Positions 16,741 to 24,960 of a stretch of DNA of 42,773 nt are shown here, one piece after another. The stretch covers positions 1-42,773 of the IMG/VR virus record IMGVR_UViG_3300001815_000053; one strand, written 5' to 3'. The position numbers and the translations under genes were made by a program. The DNA comes from a virus. The notes below the pieces were generated by a model. That model was given only the letters and a program-made list of their open reading frames with translations, was not told the origin of the DNA and made no database searches. The number at the start of each line of letters is the position of its first letter. Within the stretch, counting starts at the first letter, position 1.

Positions 16741-17286
16741 GGCGGACTCCTCGTGGTCGGGATCGGAAAACAGATCGGCGCTGGCGACGGCCGCCAGCTC
16801 CAGGTTGGGCAGGGCCGTCAGGGCGAACGCGACCAGGCGCGTCACCGTGCCGTCGGCGGTGTGGCGGAACACGGGGCTGATGTAGCGGTACTCGCGCGCC
16901 GCGATGCCCTGGCCGGCGGCGGCGGTCCATTCGACGCGGCCGTAAAGGCCGTCGGCGCGGGCCTCCAGGTCACGGATCCAGCCCGAGGCCGGGGCCTGAC
17001 CGCCATGCCGCGCGGCGCGCAGGAGCTGGTGCTCGTAATCGCCGGGAATGTCCGCGCCCTTCTGGTGCGCTGTTGTTGCGGCGATGACGTCACGCGCATG
17101 GTCGGCGTTGCGCAGCACGTACGGGCCGCGCCCATCGCGGCCACTGAACGTGCCGTAGGGCAGAAGCTGCACCCAGTCAGGCGCGCCACCACCGTCGGCG
17201 GGCGACGGCAGTGCGGCGGCATGGGCGGCCAGGAGGGCCGGGGTATGCGTGGGCGTCGTGTCCATGAGAGGCGTTGTGCCACGCAT
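16126..17286 (-). CDS. I: head maturation protease with scaffold domain (Mu gpI family)
   Basis: The 386-residue protein has an N-terminal Mu gpI-type protease domain (VQLLPYGTFSGRDGRGPYVL, IPGDYEHQLLRAARHG, ASGWIRDLEARADGLYGRVEW, REYRYISPVFRH) and, from about residue 183, a helical scaffold-like region. The H in DYEHQLL and the S in YRYISPVF are candidate catalytic residues by analogy with Mu-type prohead proteases. An internal start in the same frame makes the scaffold alone. The first ATG (17286) has no clear ribosome site; ATG 17265 is an alternative. Confidence 0.88.
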   Translation of the reverse strand: MRGTTPLMDTTPTHTPALLAAHAAALPSPADGGGAPDWVQLLPYGTFSGRDGRGPYVLRNADHARDVIAATTAHQKGADIPGDYEHQLLRAARHGGQAPASGWIRDLEARADGLYGRVEWTAAAGQGIAAREYRYISPVFRHTADGTVTRLVAFALTALPNLELAAVASADLFSDPDHEESAMDLEAFLKRLREACGLPEATTADQVVAHAQSLTTSARATAEAAGALAPKVKLAADATPADVLAAAGQKIDQGADPDPAKYVPMAAFQELQTQVAAMSQDMAKDKAAEAVAKAKVDGKLPPALEEWAKGYAGRDLDGFWAWASQAPVLVATGQTCGQGATAIAPTPRKDAHGLDDGQLAVCSQLGLAPKAYAQTLGLGGDDKETA

Positions 17287-17298
17287 GACGACGGGCCG

Positions 17299-17320
17299 CG
17301 CCCGGACGGATGTCCGGGCG
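17299..17320. promoter_or_regulatory. CGCCCGGAC/GTCCGGGCG palindrome upstream of gene I
   Basis: Perfect 9-base arms flank GGAT, 12 bases before the first ATG of gene I. On the minus strand its core CCGGACATCCGTCCGGGCG nearly equals that at 25613 upstream of the endolysin, differing at one central base. It could be a site for the Mor-type activator or an RNA hairpin. Confidence 0.55.
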
Positions 17321-17399
17321 CCCTAGCAGGCGCGCGAGAGGGGAGACCCGGGCAGCATCACCCCTTCATCGCCCGGGGTCAATCCGGCGCGCGCACACG

Positions 17400-17437
17400 C
17401 CATCTGGCGGGCGCGCGACCCCGCGCCCGCCAGATGG
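17400..17437. terminator. 16-bp perfect hairpin
   Basis: CCATCTGGCGGGCGCG and its exact complement flank a 6-base loop. Read on the plus strand the stem is followed by TGTTTTC, weakly like a terminator; read on the minus strand it is not followed by U residues. It may insulate the protease/capsid unit from the portal/terminase unit, or stop antisense transcription. Confidence 0.5.
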
Positions 17438-17671
17438 TGTTTTCACCCCGATTAAATGCGGTTTTAAATGGGATCTCTGGCCGCCGGGTCCCTTGGGTAC
17501 CCCTGACGCTCTCGCGCGTCCTGCGGCGCCCTACGGGGCCGGTGCAATCCGGGTGGGGATGTGCTATATAGTAAGAGCCTGCCGCTGATGCCGGGTAGAC
17601 GGGCCGGTTCGGACGCCGCTCTCGCGGCCTCTGGTTAAGTGGATTTTCCGCGCCACCGGCGGCAGGTCTTT

Positions 17672-19018
17672 CTACCGAAGGCGCGTGAAGCGCCGGCTGG
17701 TGGCCAACGCCACAGCCCGTTCATACCCGGTCGAGATGACCGTGTTGGTCTCGGTTTCGACCCGTCTGCCCGCCTCGTCGCGATGCCGCAGCACGTAGTT
17801 CACCCGGACCACGAGCTTTTCGGCGCGGCCATCGGCCGCCGGAACCGTGTATATGAGCGACTTGGTCTGGCGGTCCCAATAGATCGCCTCCGGTGCAGCC
17901 AGGATCTCGGGGAGGCGCATGACCTCCTCGACAGGCCACGCCTTGGGCAAACCTTCGGCCGTGACCGCATCGGCCTTGGCGTCGCGCAACATGTGAATGA
18001 TCTGACGATCAGCCACCATGATTGTGGCCGAGGACACGCCCTCCCCGACGACGACCGGCAAGCTGGCCACCACGCCCGGGGGCAGCAGCCCGACGGCGCG
18101 CGCCACCCCTTTCGGTCGCGGCTGGCCGTCCAAAATTTGCCGCTCGATGTCCCCGACCCACTGCCCGAACTCCCGCACGAGTGCCGGCGTCAGGCGCGGA
18201 TTGACCAGCGGCGCCACCGCCGCCAGATCTGGCGGTAGCGACGCCAGGCGCGCGACGGCCTGCGTGGCCGTGTGCTGGGTGCGGCCGGGGTTGTGTGCCC
18301 AACCCGGGTCGATGCCCGGCGGCACCCGCGTCACCTCGCCCGTGCGGGGATTGCGGTACAGGCGGTCGGGCTCCGGCTCCGACGGCGGCCCTTCGTCGGG
18401 GGTGTAGCCGTACCGGCGCAGGTCCCGCTCGGTCAGCGCCAGGGGCGAACAGCGGCACCGCCAGCCATTCGGGGGCGTGTGCGTATCCCACCAGGTGTGA
18501 TCGTGCGGGAGCACGGTGCCGTGCCAATGCCGGTGGGATCGGCGGGTGCGCTCGTCCCGCACGGCCACGTATCGCAGGTACAGGGTGCGGCCGCGCGACC
18601 GCTCCCGTTCCGCCGCCCGCTCGATCTGCGCCCAATGGCCGGCGGCCCGGCTGACCCGCATGTTGACGTCGTAGATCGTGCGCAGGCGGCGTGGCGAGCC
18701 GAGTTGGGCGGTCACCACCTTCCCTGTGGCCGGGTCGGTCACGTCCTCGCGACCCCACCAGCCCTTGGCCCGAAGGATCGGCGTCAGGCGCTGGCGCCAG
18801 CTCTCGAAGGTCTCGCCGTTTTGGAGGGCCTCGGTCAGGCTGGCGTGGATGTCGCCGAGAATATCGAAGCCCGTGGACTTGGCGACCGTGAACGCCTTGC
18901 CATGTTCGTCCTGCCACACGTCCTGCCAGGCGAAGGAGGGATCCAGCCGCCGCCCCCGGGTCGCCAGGGCGGCCAGGGCCTCCTCGGGCTGGACACCGAA
19001 CGGCGAAACCTCAGGCAT
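17672..19018 (-). CDS. F: MuF-type head morphogenesis protein with C-terminal nuclease-like domain
   Basis: The 448 residues split into two parts. Residues 1-195 are a MuF/phage head morphogenesis domain with the signature DERTRRSHRHWHGTVLP, then HDHTWWDTHTPPNGWRCRC. It acts at the portal, inside the capsid. Residues about 320-448 (VADRQIIHMLRDAKADAV, DRQTKSLIYTVPA, EKLVVRVNYVLRHRDEAGRR, TNTVISTGYERAVAL) look like the PBECR group of barnase/EndoU-like nucleases known as C-terminal toxins of MuF proteins. H333 lies in the HM motif, and conserved K/R/T residues could form the active site. The nuclease call is from pattern only. Confidence 0.85.
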   Translation of the reverse strand: MPEVSPFGVQPEEALAALATRGRRLDPSFAWQDVWQDEHGKAFTVAKSTGFDILGDIHASLTEALQNGETFESWRQRLTPILRAKGWWGREDVTDPATGKVVTAQLGSPRRLRTIYDVNMRVSRAAGHWAQIERAAERERSRGRTLYLRYVAVRDERTRRSHRHWHGTVLPHDHTWWDTHTPPNGWRCRCSPLALTERDLRRYGYTPDEGPPSEPEPDRLYRNPRTGEVTRVPPGIDPGWAHNPGRTQHTATQAVARLASLPPDLAAVAPLVNPRLTPALVREFGQWVGDIERQILDGQPRPKGVARAVGLLPPGVVASLPVVVGEGVSSATIMVADRQIIHMLRDAKADAVTAEGLPKAWPVEEVMRLPEILAAPEAIYWDRQTKSLIYTVPAADGRAEKLVVRVNYVLRHRDEAGRRVETETNTVISTGYERAVALATSRRFTRLR

Positions 19019-20585
19019 TGTCGCCTCCCGGGCTGGCCCCGGGCTCGCTCTCGCCCTCCAGACGGGCGGCGAACAGCACGCGCGCCAGGCTGTCGGTCAG
19101 GGCATCGGTGGGCAGGTCCCGCGCCAGGTCGGGCAGGGACGCCAGGAAGGCCTCCGCGTCCGGCGCGGCGGCGGCTGCCTCGCGGATGCGGGCGATGATG
19201 GGGTCGAGCACCTCTTCCCAGGTGTCCTCGACCTCAGCCAGCGTCGCGTCTGCCAGGGGGTCGGCGTCGTCGGCCGAGTTCTGCGCCTGCGCGCTGGTGG
19301 TCTCGTCTTTGGGGGGCTGATCCGCCGGAGGCTCGGGTGCCGGGCTCGATGCGGGCGCGGTCAGCAGCTCGGCGTTCTCGTCGGGGTCCGGGATACCCCA
19401 CTTGTCGGCGACCCACGCGCGCTCGACCTTCAGGCCGAGCGGCACCAGGTCGACGATCACCGACCGCAACTCGGCCAGATCCTCCTGGTCGGGCCGCGCG
19501 ATGCGGATGCGCGGGTAGCGCCGGCGCGGTCCCATGTTCAGATCGACGATGGGCCGCACCAGGTCGCGGGTCAGGGTGCTGGCCAACTGGCCGGCGTCCG
19601 CCTTCTCGATGTCCTCGCGCACCTGTTCGTGGGCCTGGGCGGTGCCCACGTGCTGGCCGACGTCGGTGGTGCCGGTCTGCCCCAGGACGGCCTTGCTGAC
19701 CTGGCGGTCGATCCAGGTGGCCAGACGCTCGAACAGTTCGATATTGCCGGTGACCTTGGCCTCGATCAGTTCCACCATCATGCTTTCGGGGATGATGGCG
19801 GCGAGATCGCCCATCAGGTCGCGGACGGCGCGCAAAAGCACGGCCTTGTCGGCCGCCGAGGCCCCGGGGCCATACTTGCCGATGCGGATGGGCTTGCCGT
19901 AGGTCTCCGCGAACTGGATCCACGACCGGATATCGAAGTTCTTGAACAGGTACATCCAGGCCACCGGCCGGGCCAGGCCGCCCCGGATCGGCAGACCCGA
20001 CTTGGATTTGTGCGTGTGCTGGATGTAACCGTAGGGTTTCAGGGGCTCAAGGACGCCGCCGGCGCCGCGCAGCATCAGGGTCCGCCCGTCTGCGCGGTCG
20101 AACTGGAACCAGCGAGGATCGCGCCATTCCAGGCGCGCCGGCATCCACGGGCCACCCGTGGTGTCCCAGACGATTTCGGTGGCGGAAAACCCCTTGCCGA
20201 CGGCGTCAAGGACGTCGAACAGCTCCTCCTGGAGCGTGTCACGCCACAGGACCTCACGGACCAGGTCGGCCGCCTTCACGTCGTCGGCCTGGTCGCTGGC
20301 CGCCTCGACCGAGATGTCCAGCCCGGCGATCTGGTTCTTCCGCGTGGCCAGGACGGAGCGGTAATGGAGGTCCTTCTCCTCCATCTGCTCCGCTAGCTCC
20401 AAGTAGGCCGTGGCGTCGCCGTCCTCGGCTTCGCGCAACAGGCGGGCCAGGCGCCCCGGCGTCAGGCCATCCGCCGGATGCCCGGTGACCACCTGGCGCA
20501 CGCCGGTGGTGGTCGGCACCGCCTCCTCTTTCCGGAGGCGGGACGTGTCGACGGGGTTGCCGAACTGATCGAGCAGACGGGCCAT
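19011..20585 (-). CDS. portal protein (DUF935, Mu gp29-like)
   Basis: A 524-residue DUF935 protein: MARLLDQFGNPVDTSRLRKE, LAEQMEEKDLHYRSVLATRK, a central LEPLKPYGYIQHTHKSKSG, FKNFDIRSWIQFAETYGKPI and RDLMGDLAAIIPESMMVEL. It forms the DNA entry ring of the head. The C-terminus is acidic and Pro-rich. The start has AGGGAGCC upstream, and the stop overlaps F by eight bases. Confidence 0.95.
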   Translation of the reverse strand: MARLLDQFGNPVDTSRLRKEEAVPTTTGVRQVVTGHPADGLTPGRLARLLREAEDGDATAYLELAEQMEEKDLHYRSVLATRKNQIAGLDISVEAASDQADDVKAADLVREVLWRDTLQEELFDVLDAVGKGFSATEIVWDTTGGPWMPARLEWRDPRWFQFDRADGRTLMLRGAGGVLEPLKPYGYIQHTHKSKSGLPIRGGLARPVAWMYLFKNFDIRSWIQFAETYGKPIRIGKYGPGASAADKAVLLRAVRDLMGDLAAIIPESMMVELIEAKVTGNIELFERLATWIDRQVSKAVLGQTGTTDVGQHVGTAQAHEQVREDIEKADAGQLASTLTRDLVRPIVDLNMGPRRRYPRIRIARPDQEDLAELRSVIVDLVPLGLKVERAWVADKWGIPDPDENAELLTAPASSPAPEPPADQPPKDETTSAQAQNSADDADPLADATLAEVEDTWEEVLDPIIARIREAAAAAPDAEAFLASLPDLARDLPTDALTDSLARVLFAARLEGESEPGASPGGDNA

Positions 20586-20596
20586 TTCGGGCTCCC

Positions 20597-22288
20597 TTAC
20601 CAGGCACCGGCGCCGAAACCGATGCCCGGGGCATCGTCGTCCGGATCATCGTCTTCGTGGTGGTGATGGGCCGATCCCGCGCGCCCAAAGGCGGGGGTGT
20701 AGGCGTATTCACCGGCGCCGCCCATGGCCATCGACCACAGCATCTCCAGCGCGTCCGGCCCGTCGTCGTGATCGGCGTTCGGAAAGTGGGTCAACTGTTC
20801 GATCAGCGTCGTCTGGCTGGGATGCAGCAGGATCAGCCCACCGGTGACGTAGGGCTGGAGCGCCTCGATCCGCAGGGCCTTGTCCGTGTGCGGGGTGACG
20901 GCGACGGCCGGTACCGGGCAACCTTCCTTGACCGATCGCTCGATCAGGACCTGGCGCAAGAACTCCTGGAACTGCACGGCCTCGACCGCCCAGCGGACGC
21001 ATTTGTAGGCCCGTTGAAGGGCGATTACGTCGGTGATGATCTTGTCCGGCACCCGTCTGCGGATCTGGGCCTCGACCACCCACAAGCGGCCGGACCTTTC
21101 GTCCTTCGCGCCCACCAGCAGCGCGGAGGGATCGCGGGACCGGTTGTTCTTACCCAACGATGGATCGCAGGCGCCGTAGTACAGCCACGTCCGCCCGATG
21201 GCGGCCCGGTCGGTCCAGTATTGGACCTGGTCAAACGTGGCATCCTCGGCGGTCGGATCGTTCTGATACTCGCTGGAAAACGCCGCCCGGCCGATGCGGG
21301 CGCGGATCGTCATCAGCCGGTCGAACGGCTGCACCTCCGGCCACAGCACCTCGGCGCCGGCCATCATGTCCGCCCGGTGTGTGTCCAGGAACTCGGCCGC
21401 CGCGTCCTGGCCCTCGTTGTGGAGAACACCCTCCCACTGGTCCCACAGGTCCATGCGGTCGGGCCAGCGGATCACCGCCCGGAAATGCGTCGCCCGCCAC
21501 ATCGGGTTCGCCAGCTTCCGGCTCAGCACGCCGTCCACGTGCAGCACGGTGCCGACGTAGATCAGGTCCATGGATCCGTCGGGCGGGCCGATCGGTTCCA
21601 CCGCCCGATCCACCCATGTCTCGCGCTTGTCGCGTTGCTCGGGGCTGCGGACGTTCTCGTCGTTCTCGATGTCGTCTAGCACCGCTAAATCGGGTCTTTG
21701 GCTGCCGTGCCGGGCGCCTCGGATGCGCTTGCCCGCACCCCCGGCCTGCACCTTGGCGCCGCCGGCGGTGACGATCACGCCCACCTGCCACGTCGGCCCC
21801 TGGCCGACCGCCTGCGGGAAGTCGTGCGCCAGGCGCGGGTTGACCTCCAGTTCCGTCTTGATGCCTTCCAGCATCATCGCGGCAACCTCGATCGCGTCCG
21901 ACAGGATCAGCACGTACCGGCGCCGGCGGGTCAGCAGGCACCACAACGGAAACAATTCGGTCCAATAGGTGCTCTTGGCGTTGCCCCTCGGTGCGGCCAC
22001 GACTTCCCGCGCGCCGCCGGGGCCGTCGGCGATCTCGCCGGCGCGGCGGAAGATCCAGCGGTGGAAGGCGGAGGGTTCGGCCCGGCCCCGATGCGGGAAA
22101 TACGTCCGGCAGAAGGCGCCGAAATCGGCGGTCGTTTTGGCGCGGCGGGTCTTGGTCGCGGCCGGCCGGCGGTCGAAGTCCCCCAGCTCCGACGCCTGGG
22201 CGATCTCGTCGCGCAGGGTCTGTGTGAAGTCCCGGATCTCGTCCAGGAAGTCCGCGCTGCCATAGCGGTTGACCGGGCGCCGGGCCAT
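20597..22288 (-). CDS. large terminase subunit (Mu gp28-like)
   Basis: The 563-residue packaging motor has Walker A APRGNAKST at 99-107, Walker B LAVLDDI at 201-207, and an RNase H-type nuclease half with YYGACDPSLGKNNRSRDPS and a final DHDDGPDALEM. The C-terminus is His/Asp-rich (SAHHHHEDDDPDDD), possibly metal-binding. It follows the small terminase by three bases. Mu-like phages package host-flanked DNA by headful cutting from a site near the left end. Confidence 0.95.
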   Translation of the reverse strand: MARRPVNRYGSADFLDEIRDFTQTLRDEIAQASELGDFDRRPAATKTRRAKTTADFGAFCRTYFPHRGRAEPSAFHRWIFRRAGEIADGPGGAREVVAAPRGNAKSTYWTELFPLWCLLTRRRRYVLILSDAIEVAAMMLEGIKTELEVNPRLAHDFPQAVGQGPTWQVGVIVTAGGAKVQAGGAGKRIRGARHGSQRPDLAVLDDIENDENVRSPEQRDKRETWVDRAVEPIGPPDGSMDLIYVGTVLHVDGVLSRKLANPMWRATHFRAVIRWPDRMDLWDQWEGVLHNEGQDAAAEFLDTHRADMMAGAEVLWPEVQPFDRLMTIRARIGRAAFSSEYQNDPTAEDATFDQVQYWTDRAAIGRTWLYYGACDPSLGKNNRSRDPSALLVGAKDERSGRLWVVEAQIRRRVPDKIITDVIALQRAYKCVRWAVEAVQFQEFLRQVLIERSVKEGCPVPAVAVTPHTDKALRIEALQPYVTGGLILLHPSQTTLIEQLTHFPNADHDDGPDALEMLWSMAMGGAGEYAYTPAFGRAGSAHHHHEDDDPDDDAPGIGFGAGAW

Positions 22289-22291
22289 GCG

Positions 22292-22792
22292 TCACCCGTA
22301 CTTCTTGGCGACGTGGGTGGCGAACGGCTCCAGCAGCTCCAACATGGCCTCGACGTGCTCGGGGTAGTGCTCGCGGGTGAAGCCGGCCAGATCGCGCAGC
22401 AGCTCCGTCGCGACGGCGTAGCGCGCCAGATCGGGGCTCGCCTTGGCCACCGCGTTCATCGTCTTGGTGAAGGCATCCGACAGACGCGACAGCGCCTCGG
22501 CCCGGTCCATGGCCGGGATCTCCGGGTTGTCGCGCAGGTCCGCGACGGTGGCCTGGTACAGGGTCAGGAAGTCGGAGAGGACGAGCTGGGCGATCGTGCC
22601 GGCGCCTTCGGACGACAGGCTGGCGGCGGCGCGCGCCCGATCCCAATCGTCGCCCGACGCCGCCGCCTGTGTGCGCCAGCGCCGCACCGTGGCGACGCCG
22701 ATGTCCAGGTGATCGGCCGCGCCCTCCAGGCTCATGCGCTGGAACACATAGGCGGACCGGGCGGCCTGGCGCGTCTCCGGATCGTGGGCCAT
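22292..22792 (-). CDS. DUF1804 protein, probable small terminase
   Basis: Start at ATG 22792, one base after the previous stop, giving 166 residues. MAHDPETRQAARSAYVFQRM, then LEGAADHLDIGVATVRRWR is a helix-turn-helix. After it come DDWDRARAAASLS and AMDRAEALSRLSDAFTKTM. This is the DUF1804 family found directly upstream of gp28-type terminases. A DNA-binding small terminase role is inferred from HTH and position. Confidence 0.88.
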   Translation of the reverse strand: MAHDPETRQAARSAYVFQRMSLEGAADHLDIGVATVRRWRTQAAASGDDWDRARAAASLSSEGAGTIAQLVLSDFLTLYQATVADLRDNPEIPAMDRAEALSRLSDAFTKTMNAVAKASPDLARYAVATELLRDLAGFTREHYPEHVEAMLELLEPFATHVAKKYG

Positions 22793-22793
22793 G

Positions 22794-23360
22794 TCAGCCC
22801 CCCAGGATGGCGCGGGCACCCGCGCCGGCCAGGCGCATGACGGTCTCGGGCGACGGCGCGTGAATGCCCGGCACCGTCTCGCGCCCCTGTGCCACCAGCC
22901 GGCCGCGCGCCGTGATGGTGTGGCGCGCATCCACGAGGTCCCGTTCATGCAGCCACGTGAGTTGGTCGGTCACGTCCGATACGGTGACCTGGAGCGCCAC
23001 GGCCGCGAGCGCGGCCTGGATGTCCTCGGCACTCCCCGCCGGCGGCGCGACGCCGTCCACGGTCTCCAAGCCCTGGGCCACCTCCACACCCGGGGTCAGC
23101 AGCATGGCGCCCAGCACGCCGCGTTCGCGGGTGCGCCGCACGAGTCCCTGATCGGACAGCCAGGCCAGATCGTCGACGACCGTGGCCCGGGGCAGGTTCA
23201 GCACCTCGGCCAGGAGACTGACATTGGCCCCCCGCCCGGGCATTTCCGCCAGTGCCCACAGGACGTGAGCGCGCCGCAGGGCATCGGGAGACGCCTTCGC
23301 CAGCACGATCAGCATGGCCAGCCGCACGTGTGCGATCCACTGGTCACGGAACGACGTCAT
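22794..23360 (-). CDS. tandem winged-helix phage protein (VpaChn25_0724 family)
   Basis: A 188-residue protein of the VpaChn25_0724 type: an N-terminal FRDQWIAHVRLAMLIVLAKA, a winged helix ending DDLAWLSDQGLVRR, and a C-terminal GRLVAQGRETVPGIHAPSP. The usual family member is about 110 residues. Here the DxLxWLxxxxLV...VAQGxETVxG unit appears twice (near residues 63-103 and 130-170), so the domain seems duplicated. It sits between the lysis cassette and the terminase. It is probably DNA-binding; its role is unknown. Confidence 0.8.
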   Translation of the reverse strand: MTSFRDQWIAHVRLAMLIVLAKASPDALRRAHVLWALAEMPGRGANVSLLAEVLNLPRATVVDDLAWLSDQGLVRRTRERGVLGAMLLTPGVEVAQGLETVDGVAPPAGSAEDIQAALAAVALQVTVSDVTDQLTWLHERDLVDARHTITARGRLVAQGRETVPGIHAPSPETVMRLAGAGARAILGG

Positions 23361-23755
23361 CGGTCGGACCCCTCGTTCAGCTCATGCCGGACCAACAGCT
23401 GCACCTGTTCCCGGATCCAGACGTGTGTCTCCCGCACGGCGGCCATCTCGGCTCGCAGGGCGGACATGGTCTCGCGCACGTCCTGGAGGTCCCGGGCCGT
23501 GGGCAGGTATGCCAGGTGGCTCTCCACATTGGCAAACCGGGCCTCACCCCGATCCAGGCGGCCGGCGATGTCGGCGTGGGCCTGCTTGTGATCGGCCTGC
23601 CAAGCCAGCACGTCGCGGCGCAGGGTGTGCACATCAGTTTGCGACGCGAACACCCGGCCCAAACGCCACAACACGCCGGTGATCAACAGGCTCAGCACCA
23701 GGGCCGCCAATGGCGCCACCTTGCCCGACCATTCAATGACGTCCCACACGTCCAT
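23357..23755 (-). CDS. DUF2730 membrane-anchored coiled-coil protein
   Basis: The start is ATG 23755 (MDVWDVIEWSGK); a longer frame upstream is a shadow of the zinc-finger gene. One transmembrane segment (APLAALVLSLLITGVLWRLG) is followed by about 90 residues of coiled coil. This is the DUF2730 (Mu gp25-like) plan. It sits in the lysis cassette and overlaps genes on both sides. A role as an inner-membrane lysis accessory protein, such as an i-spanin analogue, is inferred only. Confidence 0.78.
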   Translation of the reverse strand: MDVWDVIEWSGKVAPLAALVLSLLITGVLWRLGRVFASQTDVHTLRRDVLAWQADHKQAHADIAGRLDRGEARFANVESHLAYLPTARDLQDVRETMSALRAEMAAVRETHVWIREQVQLLVRHELNEGSDR

Positions 23756-23994
23756 CACACCCCCGTCCGTCGCTTGCGGGTGGCCCGCACCTCGGCCGCC
23801 GCCTGGCAGGCCGCACAGCGGGTCGCGCCGGGCCGGGCGGCCCGCCGAGCCGCCGGGATCGGCTGGCCGCAGCTCACGCACCGTGTCGTCGGCGTGGCGG
23901 TGGTGGGCGCGGGGGGCATGGTGCGTCGACGAGCCAGGATCGCGCCCCGCTCGGCCTCGACGCGATCGGTCACGATGTCCACGACGTCAGCCAC
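23755..23994 (-). CDS. TraR/DksA-type C4 zinc-finger protein
   Basis: This 79-residue protein has CVSCG and CAAC pairs 18 residues apart, the C4 zinc finger of the TraR/DksA family. The upstream helix (IVTDRVEAERGAILARRR) matches the short TraR form, which binds RNA polymerase through the secondary channel. Phages often encode one in the late or lysis region. It likely alters host transcription late in infection. Confidence 0.85.
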   Translation of the reverse strand: MADVVDIVTDRVEAERGAILARRRTMPPAPTTATPTTRCVSCGQPIPAARRAARPGATRCAACQAAAEVRATRKRRTGV

Positions 23995-24607
23995 CGGCGG
24001 CCCCCACCAGACAGTCCCGCGCGGCCTCGGCCGCCGCCATCACGTCGTCCCACTCCGGGCTGGTCGGGTCGCGGCCCTCGGCCACCATCAGCGCCAGGTC
24101 ACCCTTCAGGCCCGCCAGCGCGGCGCGCAGGTGGGCATAGCCGACGGCCACCTGCAGCGCGCGGTCGACCGCGTAGGCCGCCATGCCGGCCGCGCCACCG
24201 CCCGCGACCTCAGAGGCGTCTACGGTCACCTCCAGCACCTGTGTGGCCAGCCCGGTCATCAGGCCGGACAGCGCGGCCAGGCCGGCAGCCGGGTCACCGA
24301 AAGCCCCGTAGGCCCGGGCCTCGACCAGGGCCTCATAGGCCGCGTCGCCCGCCTGGGCGAGGCGGGCCGAGGCGCCGGAGAGCGCCGTCGGCGTCTGGAC
24401 GTACTCGCACGCCAACCCGCCGATCACGCCGTAGGCGCCGGCGGCCCGGTAGACGCGCTGCTGCGTCGTCTCCACCGCGCCGAGCCAGCGATCGGCGACC
24501 GAATTGCCACAGCCGGACAACCACAGGCTTGCGGCGACCACGACACCCACCAGGGCGACGCGGACGCCCCACAGCAGGCGGTTCAGGGTTCGCAGGGTCA
24601 TACTCAT
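23987..24607 (-). CDS. predicted lipoprotein in lysis cassette
   Basis: Starting at ATG 24607 (ATGA overlap) gives 206 residues. Residues 1-33 are a lipoprotein signal: basic start, hydrophobic VRVALVGVVVAASLWL, then lipobox LSGC with Cys33. The mature part is Ala-rich and helical, with repeated helices and two further cysteines. It may be an outer-membrane lysis protein (o-spanin-like), but it is far longer than Rz1-type spanins, so an adhesin or exclusion lipoprotein is also possible. Confidence 0.7.
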   Translation of the reverse strand: MSMTLRTLNRLLWGVRVALVGVVVAASLWLSGCGNSVADRWLGAVETTQQRVYRAAGAYGVIGGLACEYVQTPTALSGASARLAQAGDAAYEALVEARAYGAFGDPAAGLAALSGLMTGLATQVLEVTVDASEVAGGGAAGMAAYAVDRALQVAVGYAHLRAALAGLKGDLALMVAEGRDPTSPEWDDVMAAAEAARDCLVGAAGG

Positions 24608-24825
24608 CCCTCCATCACACGGCGGAGCTGCTGCCAGCAGCCCTCGCACAGGACACACAGCGCGGCGGCCGTCTCGGCCTCCAGCGTCAGACCGGCGAGC
24701 TGATCCAGCAGCCCCACGGCCACCAGCGCGGCGGCGGCGCCCAGCCCCAACTGGGGCGCGGCGGCGGCGCGCTGGGCCTTGGACATTTCCGGCCCGCTGG
24801 GGCCGGGGGTGGGTTTCGTCGGCAT
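24604..24825 (-). CDS. small membrane protein, holin candidate
   Basis: The 73-residue start is ATG 24825, three bases after a TTG, with AGGAGGAGGG upstream. It has one hydrophobic segment (LGLGAAAALVAVGLLDQLAGL) and a cysteine pair (CVLCEGCW). It sits next to the endolysin and the lipoprotein. A holin or holin-like role is a positional guess. Confidence 0.6.
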   Translation of the reverse strand: MPTKPTPGPSGPEMSKAQRAAAAPQLGLGAAAALVAVGLLDQLAGLTLEAETAAALCVLCEGCWQQLRRVMEG

Positions 24826-24959
24826 CAACCCTCCTCCTCATCGCGCAGCGCCATGGTGACGATCTCGAGGGCAGACAGGATCTCGTCCGCGCTCAGGCCG
24901 GTCGCCCGGGCCTTGGCCACCACCTCATTGAGGCGGTCCTCCACATCCGTCTGGGTCAT
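24825..24959 (-). CDS. 44-residue acidic protein in lysis cassette
   Basis: An ORF starting ATG 24959 (MTQTDVEDRLNEVVAKARAT), ending TMALRDEEEG, with its stop overlapping the next ATG by one base. GGAGGA lies 6-11 bases before the ATG, inside the end of the endolysin gene. It is amphipathic and helical. It fills the gap between the endolysin and holin-like genes without waste, which supports a real gene. Confidence 0.7.
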   Translation of the reverse strand: MTQTDVEDRLNEVVAKARATGLSADEILSALEIVTMALRDEEEG

Positions 24960-24960
24960 A

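Larger units (their letters stand above)
17287..17671 (-). promoter_or_regulatory. 385-base control region between gene F and gene I, candidate late promoter
   Basis: No convincing gene is present. The region corresponds to the site of the late promoter PI in Mu, in front of I. It holds a palindrome next to the I start, a 16-bp perfect hairpin, an AT-rich patch with TTAAATG repeated 12 bases apart (17452-17458 and 17464-17470), and, on the minus strand, a TACTATATAG stretch near 17564-17573. In a GC-rich operon such AT patches are candidate -10 regions. Which one is used cannot be told from the sequence. Confidence 0.55.

Noticed and set aside
17310-17588. Rightward 92-residue frame in the F-I gap
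   Set aside because: No ribosome site, low-complexity text, and it spans the hairpins; better explained as a control region.
23987-24607. Lipoprotein called as an Rz1-type spanin
   Set aside because: The lipobox is clear but the protein is over 200 residues and not Pro-rich, unlike Rz1; only lipoprotein is supported.
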